Of a DNA stretch of 64,000 bases, positions 58,507-64,000 are shown one piece after another. The stretch is from Enterobacter wuhouensis (GTDB lineage Bacteria > Pseudomonadota > Gammaproteobacteria > Enterobacterales > Enterobacteriaceae): assembly GCF_004331265.1 (NCBI RefSeq), contig NZ_SJOO01000002.1:186001-250000 (forward strand), read 5' to 3'. The notes under the pieces were generated by a model. The model searched no databases. It saw only the letters and a program-made list of their open reading frames with translations, and was not told the origin of the DNA. Numbering within the stretch: position 1 is the first letter of the stretch; each line of letters starts with the position of its first letter. The position numbers and the translations under genes were made by a program.

Positions 58507-60414
58507 TTATGGCGTAACGTCTTCAGTGACGTACTTGCCGCGCTTAACGGCCTGACGTCGCCAGATAAGTAAAATGAGAGTGGAGATAGCGGTTCCCACC
58601 AGTGCCGCGCCAAACCAGCCGGCCGCAGCGATTGCGCCGCCCATTCCGGCGTGATGCAGTAAAAAGAGGGAGAAAATCCCTGCCCCTGGCGTAGATAGCC
58701 CTAACCCCATGGCACCGACAATCGCGCCCGTCGCCATCGAGCCGAGAACCAACGAGCCTATCACTCTCAGCGGATCTTCAATCGCCATCGGGATTGCCCC
58801 TTCGGTAATACCCGCCAGGCCAAGCAGCCACGTCGATTTGCCGGTTTCGATTTCAAACTGTTTGAAGAGATGCGGAGCCAGCATCGTCGAGGCGGTGACG
58901 GTAAAGGCCGACACCATTTTGACGGAAGCAAAGATCGCGTACGGACCATACACGCCATTCGCCATCGCCCCGAGACAGAACGCGTAGGCTGCCTTGTTTA
59001 CCGGGCCACCTAAATCGAACGAACACATAAAACCAAGAATGACGCCCAGCAGCAGCGCGTTTGCCCCTGACAGCCCGTTAAGCCATGCCGTCAGCGCGTT
59101 GTTGATCCATGCCACCGGTTCGCCAATCACAAACAGCATCAGGCTGCCCGCCCCCAGCACGCCGATGACCGGATAGAGGTAATAGGTTAAAAATCCGTTG
59201 TAGCGGTTGTTGAGGCGAATATGGTTTTTTACCCAACGCATCAGGTAGCCGGCGATTAATCCGCCCGCGACGGCCCCCAGAAATCCCGAGCCGATCATGT
59301 TGGCGGCAAGACCGGCCGCAAAGCCCGGCGCCAGCGCGGGTTTGTCCGCCAGCGAGTAGGCGGTATAGGCCGCGAGCACCGGCACCATCAAAATGCCGAG
59401 CATGCCGCCGCCGAGCTTGCGGTACATCCACAGCCATGAATTTTCCTGATCGAAAAGATGCTGCAGGCCGAGTATCTGCGCCAGCAGTACCGACACGGCC
59501 AGCACCGTTCCTCCGGCGACGATCAGCGGCACCGCAAAGGAGATACCGCTTAGAAGCGCCTGCTTGAGCTCGGTTTTAACGCTCTTTCTCTCTCCCTGCA
59601 CCGGCCGTTCATCGGGCGAGGACGGTAACGCCAGGGCACGCTCAATTAACGCTTCGGCATGACGCAGCGGTTCCGCAACCGGCACCGAAATAGCGGGGAT
59701 ACCGTTGAAACGTTCACCCTCCTTGATCGCCACTTCCGCCGCAAAAATACAGGCCCGCGCCGCCTTCAGCTGCTGCGGGGTGATGCGTCCTTCAATGCCG
59801 TTCGCCCCCTGCTTTTCGACCACCACGTTGATACCCAGCCTGCGCCCTGCTTTTTCCAGGTATTCAGCGGCCATGTAGGTATGGGCAATACCGGCCGGAC
59901 AGGCGGTGACGCAGACGACGGTTGGCGCATTTATCAGGGTTTTCACCGCGTCGTCCTGCGAAGCATCTTCAAGCGCCGCTAGCAGATCTTCCGCGCTGGT
60001 CGCCGCCATCACGCGGGCCCGGAGCGCGTCATCCGCCAGGCGAGACGTCAGCTCGGTCAACACCTGAATATGCGTCGATCCCGCTTCGGCGGGCGGAATG
60101 GCAAGCAGGACGATCAGCTCAACCTTCTCCGGGCCGTCCACCCCTTCCCACTCCAGCGGCTGGCTCAGCGTGGCAACGGCGAAGGCCGCTTCCGCCACCG
60201 CGCTCGATTTGCCATGCGGAACAGCCAGCCCTTCGCCCAGCGCGGTGGGCCCCAAAGATTCGCGATGAAAGACATCCGCTATAAACGCATCGCCGTCGGT
60301 AATTTTTCCCAGCGACGCGAGCCGCGCCGCGAGCTGGCGGATCGCCTCATCACGACTGGCATACTGCGCCTGCACGCAAACCGCGCTGGGGTGGGTCAGG
60401 GTCGTCAGGTTCAT
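58507..60414 (-). CDS. mngA: PTS 2-O-alpha-mannosyl-D-glycerate transporter, EIIABC
   Basis: Fructose-family PTS permease with fused domains in the order IIA-IIB-IIC. IIA (about residues 1-145) has the phosphohistidine H67 in [13 protein letters not shown] (about 165-260) has the phosphocysteine C172 in [19 protein letters not shown] (about 285-620) is membrane-embedded with [16 protein letters not shown] and [15 protein letters not shown]. Starts at 60471, 60432 and 60414 are in frame; GAGGA lies 6 nt before the last, giving 635 residues. This is shorter than the 658 annotated in E. coli, whose extra N-terminus may not be real. Confidence 0.95.
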   Translation of the reverse strand: MNLTTLTHPSAVCVQAQYASRDEAIRQLAARLASLGKITDGDAFIADVFHRESLGPTALGEGLAVPHGKSSAVAEAAFAVATLSQPLEWEGVDGPEKVELIVLLAIPPAEAGSTHIQVLTELTSRLADDALRARVMAATSAEDLLAALEDASQDDAVKTLINAPTVVCVTACPAGIAHTYMAAEYLEKAGRRLGINVVVEKQGANGIEGRITPQQLKAARACIFAAEVAIKEGERFNGIPAISVPVAEPLRHAEALIERALALPSSPDERPVQGERKSVKTELKQALLSGISFAVPLIVAGGTVLAVSVLLAQILGLQHLFDQENSWLWMYRKLGGGMLGILMVPVLAAYTAYSLADKPALAPGFAAGLAANMIGSGFLGAVAGGLIAGYLMRWVKNHIRLNNRYNGFLTYYLYPVIGVLGAGSLMLFVIGEPVAWINNALTAWLNGLSGANALLLGVILGFMCSFDLGGPVNKAAYAFCLGAMANGVYGPYAIFASVKMVSAFTVTASTMLAPHLFKQFEIETGKSTWLLGLAGITEGAIPMAIEDPLRVIGSLVLGSMATGAIVGAMGLGLSTPGAGIFSLFLLHHAGMGGAIAAAGWFGAALVGTAISTLILLIWRRQAVKRGKYVTEDVTP

Positions 60415-60502
60415 CAAGATCCTCACACTCATGTTGTTATTGTCTGAGCGCGATTGTGGCAGACCAAACAATACATTTATGTGATCACTTTCTCTTTATC
60501 TT

Positions 60503-60538
60503 ATAATTTGTATTTAAATTGTATTATTTACAAATTAT
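60503..60538. promoter_or_regulatory. Candidate MngR operator between mngA and mngR
   Basis: Perfect 10-bp inverted arms ATAATTTGTA and TACAAATTAT are separated by 16 AT-rich bases, in the gap between divergent mngA and mngR. Position and symmetry suit the GntR-type regulator MngR. The assignment is inference. Confidence 0.6.
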
Positions 60539-60585
60539 GAACGGCAGGCATAATTCCGTGAAAAGGTATTAGAAAGGCAGAGTTC

Positions 60586-61302
60586 ATGGGCAACAAACCG
60601 ATGTATCGGCAGATCGCCGACGCGCTTCGTGAAAAAATTAACGCCGGTGAGTTAAAACCCGGTGACGCGCTGCCGACGGAATCCAGCCTTCAGGAGGCGT
60701 TCAGCGTCAGCCGGGTAACGGTAAGGCAGGCGCTCAGGCTGCTCACGGAAGAACAGATTATTGAGAGCATCCAGGGCAGCGGCTCCTACGTCAAAGAGGA
60801 GCGCGTGAATTACGATATTTATCAGCTCACCGGCTTTTACGAGAAGCTGGCCGACCGGAACGTGGATACCCACAGCGACGTGCGCATTTTCGAGGTGCTG
60901 AAAGCCGACGTAAAACTTGCCGATAAATTAGCGATCGCGCCGGATGATAAAGTCTGGCACGTAAAACGCGTGCGCTTCATCAAGCAAAAGCCGGTGAACC
61001 TGGAGGAGACGTGGATGCCGCTGGCGATGTTCCCCGACCTTACCTGGGAAGTGATGGAAAATTCGAAATACCATTACGTTGAGCAGCTTAAAAAGATGAC
61101 GATCGATCGCAGCGAGCAGGAGCTTGCGCCGGTTATGCCATCGCAGGAGGCCATCGCCGCGCTGGCGCTCGATCCGACACGGCCGATTCTGGAGAAAGTG
61201 TCTCGCGGATTTTTGAAGGACGGGCGGGTGTTTGAATACAGCCGCAACGTCTTTAACAGCGACGACTATAAATTCACCCTCATCGCCAAACGCAGGCAAT
61301 AA
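60586..61302 (+). CDS. mngR: Mannosylglycerate operon repressor MngR
   Basis: GntR/HutC-subfamily repressor, 238 residues (240 in E. coli). The N-terminal winged helix is at about 5-72 (LPTESSLQEAFSVSRVTVRQ is the recognition part). The C-terminal UTRA effector domain is at about 90-235 (HVKRVRFIKQKPVNLEETWM; EYSRNVFNSDDYKFTL). It is divergent from mngA across a 171-bp gap containing an inverted repeat. Its stop codon overlaps the A-run of the sucD terminator coming from the other strand. Confidence 0.95.
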   Translation: MGNKPMYRQIADALREKINAGELKPGDALPTESSLQEAFSVSRVTVRQALRLLTEEQIIESIQGSGSYVKEERVNYDIYQLTGFYEKLADRNVDTHSDVRIFEVLKADVKLADKLAIAPDDKVWHVKRVRFIKQKPVNLEETWMPLAMFPDLTWEVMENSKYHYVEQLKKMTIDRSEQELAPVMPSQEAIAALALDPTRPILEKVSRGFLKDGRVFEYSRNVFNSDDYKFTLIAKRRQ

Positions 61303-61324
61303 AAAAGGCCGCTATTCAGCGGCC
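61303..61324 (-). terminator. Terminator of the suc operon
   Basis: On the minus strand GGCCGCTGAATAGCGGCC is followed by TTTTTTATT, a good rho-independent terminator. A second hairpin, GCTCCCC-GAAA-GGGGAGC (61359-61376), lies between it and sucD. Confidence 0.88.
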
Positions 61325-61385
61325 AACCATGTCGAAACGGACATTTAGTTATATCAACGCTCCCCTTTCGGGGAGCAGAGAGGAC

Positions 61386-62255
61386 TTACTTAATGATGGA
61401 TTTCAGTGCTTCGCCGATATCCGCCAGGCTGCGAACGGTCTTCACGCCTGCGGCTTCCAGCGCTGCGAATTTCTCATCTGCCGTACCTTTACCGCCTGCG
61501 ATAATCGCGCCTGCGTGACCCATACGCTTGCCTTTCGGCGCGGTCACGCCCGCGATATAACCCACAACCGGCTTGGTTACGTGTTCTTTGATGTATGCAG
61601 CCGCTTCTTCTTCCGCGCTACCGCCGATCTCACCGATCATCACGATCGCCTCGGTCTGCGGATCTTCCTGGAACAGCTTCAGGATGTCGATGAAGTTAGA
61701 GCCCGGGATCGGGTCACCGCCGATGCCCACGCAGGTGGACTGGCCGAAACCGTAGTCGGTGGTCTGCTTAACCGCTTCATAGGTCAGGGTACCGGAACGG
61801 GACACGATGCCCACCTTGCCCGGCTTGTGAATGTGGCCCGGCATGATGCCGATTTTACATTCGCCTGGGGTGATAACGCCCGGGCAGTTCGGGCCGATCA
61901 TGCGCACGCCGGCTTCGTCCAGCTTCACCTTCACGGTCAGCATATCCAGCGTCGGGATGCCTTCGGTGATGGTGATGATCAGTTTGATGCCTGCGTCGAT
62001 CGCTTCCAGAATGGAGTCTTTGCAGAACGGGGCCGGAACGTAGATCACGGTCGCGGTTGCGCCCGTCGCTTCTACCGCTTCACGCACGGTGTTGAACACC
62101 GGCAGGCCCAGGTGCGTGGTGCCGCCTTTACCTGGCGTTACGCCGCCAACCATCTGCGTACCGTAGGCAATCGCCTGTTCGGAGTGGAAAGTCCCCTGGC
62201 TACCGGTGAAGCCCTGGCAGATAACCTTGGTATCTTTATTAATTAAAACGGACAT
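61386..62255 (-). CDS. sucD: Succinyl-CoA synthetase alpha subunit
   Basis: TCA-cycle enzyme subunit that binds CoA and carries the phosphohistidine, 289 residues as in E. coli. The CoA site is [12 protein letters not shown] near residue 13-24, SRSGTLTYE near 152, and the phosphorylated H247 is in [16 protein letters not shown]. Its start overlaps the sucC stop by 1 bp. It is the last gene of the sdh-suc operon, and the 3' untranslated region has two hairpins. Confidence 0.98.
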   Translation of the reverse strand: MSVLINKDTKVICQGFTGSQGTFHSEQAIAYGTQMVGGVTPGKGGTTHLGLPVFNTVREAVEATGATATVIYVPAPFCKDSILEAIDAGIKLIITITEGIPTLDMLTVKVKLDEAGVRMIGPNCPGVITPGECKIGIMPGHIHKPGKVGIVSRSGTLTYEAVKQTTDYGFGQSTCVGIGGDPIPGSNFIDILKLFQEDPQTEAIVMIGEIGGSAEEEAAAYIKEHVTKPVVGYIAGVTAPKGKRMGHAGAIIAGGKGTADEKFAALEAAGVKTVRSLADIGEALKSIIK

Positions 62256-63421
62256 TATTTCCCCTCCACTGCGGCAACAACCTGCTGAGCTGCATCCGTC
62301 AGACTTTTCGCTGCAATAATATTCAGGCCGCTGTCAGCCAGTTTTTTCGCGCCGAGTTCAGCGTTGTTACCTTCCAGACGCACAACAACCGGAACGTTAA
62401 CGCCCACTTCTTCAACCGCACCGATGATACCGTCTGCGATCAGGTCGCAACGCACGATACCGCCGAAGATGTTCACCAGAACCGCCTTCACGTTATCGTC
62501 AGAGAGGATGATTTTGAACGCTTCGGTTACGCGCTCTTTGGTTGCGCCACCGCCCACGTCGAGGAAGTTTGCTGGCTCACCGCCGTGCAGCTTAACGATG
62601 TCCATGGTGCCCATTGCCAGGCCCGCACCGTTAACCATGCAGCCGATGTTGCCATCCAGCGCCACGTAGTTCAGCTCCCACTGTGCAGCCTGCGCTTCAC
62701 GCGGGTCTTCCTGAGACTGGTCGCGCATTTCGCGCAGATCGGACTGGCGGAACAGCGCGTTGCCGTCAGCGCCCAGCTTGCCGTCGAGGCAGATCAGGTC
62801 GCCCTGGGTGGTGATCACCAGCGGGTTGATCTCGATCAGCGCCAGATCGCGCTCCAGGAAGATGTTCGCCAGACCCATGAAGATCTTGGTGAACTGCTGA
62901 ACCAGCTTGCCTTCCAGACCCAGCTTGAACGCCAGCTCGCGACCCTGGTAGGGCATTGGGCCTGCCAGCGGATCGATTGCCACTTTGTGGATCAGGTGCG
63001 GGGTCTCTTCCGCCACTTTCTCGATTTCCACGCCGCCTTCGGTAGACGCCATGAACACCACGCGACGGGAGCTACGGTCAACAACCGCGCCCAGGTACAG
63101 TTCTTTCGCGATGTCGGTCGCCGCTTCAACCAGGATCTGGTTTACCGGCTGGCCGTTTGCATCTGTCTGGTAGGTGACCAGGCGCTTGCCGAGCCAATGT
63201 TCAGCAAAGGCGCGGATTTCTTCTTTGCTCTTAACAACCTTCACACCGCCCGCTTTACCACGGCCACCAGCGTGAACCTGACATTTAACTACCCACGGGC
63301 CGGAACCGATTTTAGATGCGGCTTCTTCTGCTTCACGCGGGGTAGTACAGGCATAACCCACCGGAGCCGGTAAGCCATACCGGGCAAACAGCTGTTTGGC
63401 CTGATATTCATGTAAGTTCAT
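62255..63421 (-). CDS. sucC: Succinyl-CoA synthetase beta subunit
   Basis: ATP-grasp subunit with the nucleotide and succinate sites, 388 residues as in E. coli. It starts [18 protein letters not shown], has the nucleotide-binding [14 protein letters not shown] near residue 47-60, EINPLVIT near 197, and the succinate/phosphate site [13 protein letters not shown] near 318. It overlaps sucD by 1 bp and is separated from sucB by 117 bp containing a REP element. Confidence 0.98.
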   Translation of the reverse strand: MNLHEYQAKQLFARYGLPAPVGYACTTPREAEEAASKIGSGPWVVKCQVHAGGRGKAGGVKVVKSKEEIRAFAEHWLGKRLVTYQTDANGQPVNQILVEAATDIAKELYLGAVVDRSSRRVVFMASTEGGVEIEKVAEETPHLIHKVAIDPLAGPMPYQGRELAFKLGLEGKLVQQFTKIFMGLANIFLERDLALIEINPLVITTQGDLICLDGKLGADGNALFRQSDLREMRDQSQEDPREAQAAQWELNYVALDGNIGCMVNGAGLAMGTMDIVKLHGGEPANFLDVGGGATKERVTEAFKIILSDDNVKAVLVNIFGGIVRCDLIADGIIGAVEEVGVNVPVVVRLEGNNAELGAKKLADSGLNIIAAKSLTDAAQQVVAAVEGK

Positions 63422-63483
63422 GTGTTCTATCCATCCTTCAGGGTAATCGTTATCTTCAAACCTGTAGACCGGCGCGATCTGTG

Positions 63484-63515
63484 TGCCGGATGGCGCTACG
63501 CTTATCCGGCCTACA
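63484..63515. repeat. REP element between sucB and sucC
   Basis: TGCCGGATGGCGCTACGCTT continues ATCCGGCCTACA, the variant also seen in the second half of the pair after galM. It lies inside the suc operon. Confidence 0.85.
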
Positions 63516-63538
63516 GGGCAGGTGATGCTAAATAGTAA

Positions 63539-64000
63539 CTAGACGTCCAGCAGCAGACGCGTTGGATCTTCCAGCAGCTCTTTAATCGCGACCAGGAAGC
63601 CCACGGACTCGCGGCCGTCGATCAGGCGGTGATCGTAAGAGAGCGCCAGGTACATCATCGGCAGGATCTCCACTTTACCGTCTACCGCCATCGGGCGATC
63701 TTTAATGGCATGCATACCCAGGATCGCGCTCTGCGGCGGGTTAATGATCGGGGTAGACATCAGCGAGCCGAATACGCCGCCGTTGGTAATGGTAAAGTTA
63801 CCGCCGGTCAGGTCGTCTACGGTCAGCTTGCCGTCGCGGCCTTTCACAGCCAGCTCTTTAATGTTTTTCTCGATGTCAGCCATACCCAGGGTATCCACAT
63901 CGCGCAGAACCGGGGTCACCAGGCCGCGTGGAGTAGACACCGCCATGCTGACGTCGAAATAGTTGTGGTAAACCACGTCATCGCCGTCGATAGAGGCGTT
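63539..64000 (-). CDS. sucB: Dihydrolipoamide succinyltransferase (E2) SucB, C-terminal part
   Basis: The last 153 codons of the E2 core of 2-oxoglutarate dehydrogenase; the frame is open to the window edge, so the start lies beyond 64000. It contains part of the catalytic acyltransferase domain: [44 protein letters not shown], and the active-site motif [19 protein letters not shown], with the catalytic His and Asp in DHRLIDG. It is followed by sucC and sucD in the same operon. Confidence 0.97.
   Translation of the reverse strand, partial: NASIDGDDVVYHNYFDVSMAVSTPRGLVTPVLRDVDTLGMADIEKNIKELAVKGRDGKLTVDDLTGGNFTITNGGVFGSLMSTPIINPPQSAILGMHAIKDRPMAVDGKVEILPMMYLALSYDHRLIDGRESVGFLVAIKELLEDPTRLLLDV

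Overview
The window is an ordinary chromosomal segment of a member of the Enterobacteriaceae, most likely Enterobacter or a close relative. Gene order follows the E. coli ybh-moa-uvrB-bio-gal-nadA-tol-cyd-suc arc almost gene for gene, but a complete hut (histidine utilisation) cluster sits between the bio genes and ybhC, as in Klebsiella and Enterobacter. REP elements are of the Enterobacter/Klebsiella type. No phage, insertion sequence, CRISPR array or integron was seen. Identifications rest on recalled protein families and visible motifs, because no search could be run.

Layout. 1-6224: end of ybhF, ybhS and ybhR (drug/Na+ ABC exporter), ybhQ on the opposite strand, then the ybhP-clsB-ybhN lipid operon. 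6330-9802 (minus): ybhL, then moaABCDE behind a Moco riboswitch and a ModE box. 10151-13147: ybhK and uvrB, converging. 13148-13898: a 750-bp gap with a LexA box, DnaA boxes and, unexpectedly, a good sigma-54 promoter with a possible NtrC site. These precede an orphan UrtE-like ABC ATPase (13899-14621). 14584-19587: bioBFCD divergent from bioA around a BirA operator. 19636-28011: ybhB, hutH/hutU, hutI-hutG-hutC, a nearly perfect copy of the phage lambda attB site, and ybhC. 28058-35320: pgl, ybhA, modABC, acrZ, modE, modF. 35521-40810: galETKM and gpmA. 40872-45430: aroG, ybgS, zitB, pnuC, nadA. 45664-46142: five tRNA genes (Lys, Val, Lys, Lys, Lys in transcription order). 46304-55178 (minus): ybgC-tolQRAB-pal-cpoB and cydABX-ybgE. 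55853-61302: mngB, mngA and divergent mngR. 61386-64000 (minus): sucD, sucC and the 3' part of sucB.

Connections. Molybdenum uptake (modABC), sensing (modE) and cofactor synthesis (moa) are tied by two 24-bp ModE palindromes of the same geometry. Nitrogen control appears twice: a NAC-type site plus HutC palindromes at hut, and the sigma-54 promoter at the orphan ATPase. Respiration and TCA genes (cyd, suc) and envelope integrity genes (tol-pal) look intact and conventional.

The least explained item is the nitrogen-type promoter driving a stand-alone UrtE-like ATPase with a degenerate signature motif. The conserved attB site and a three-copy family of long inverted repeats at convergent gene ends also deserve attention.
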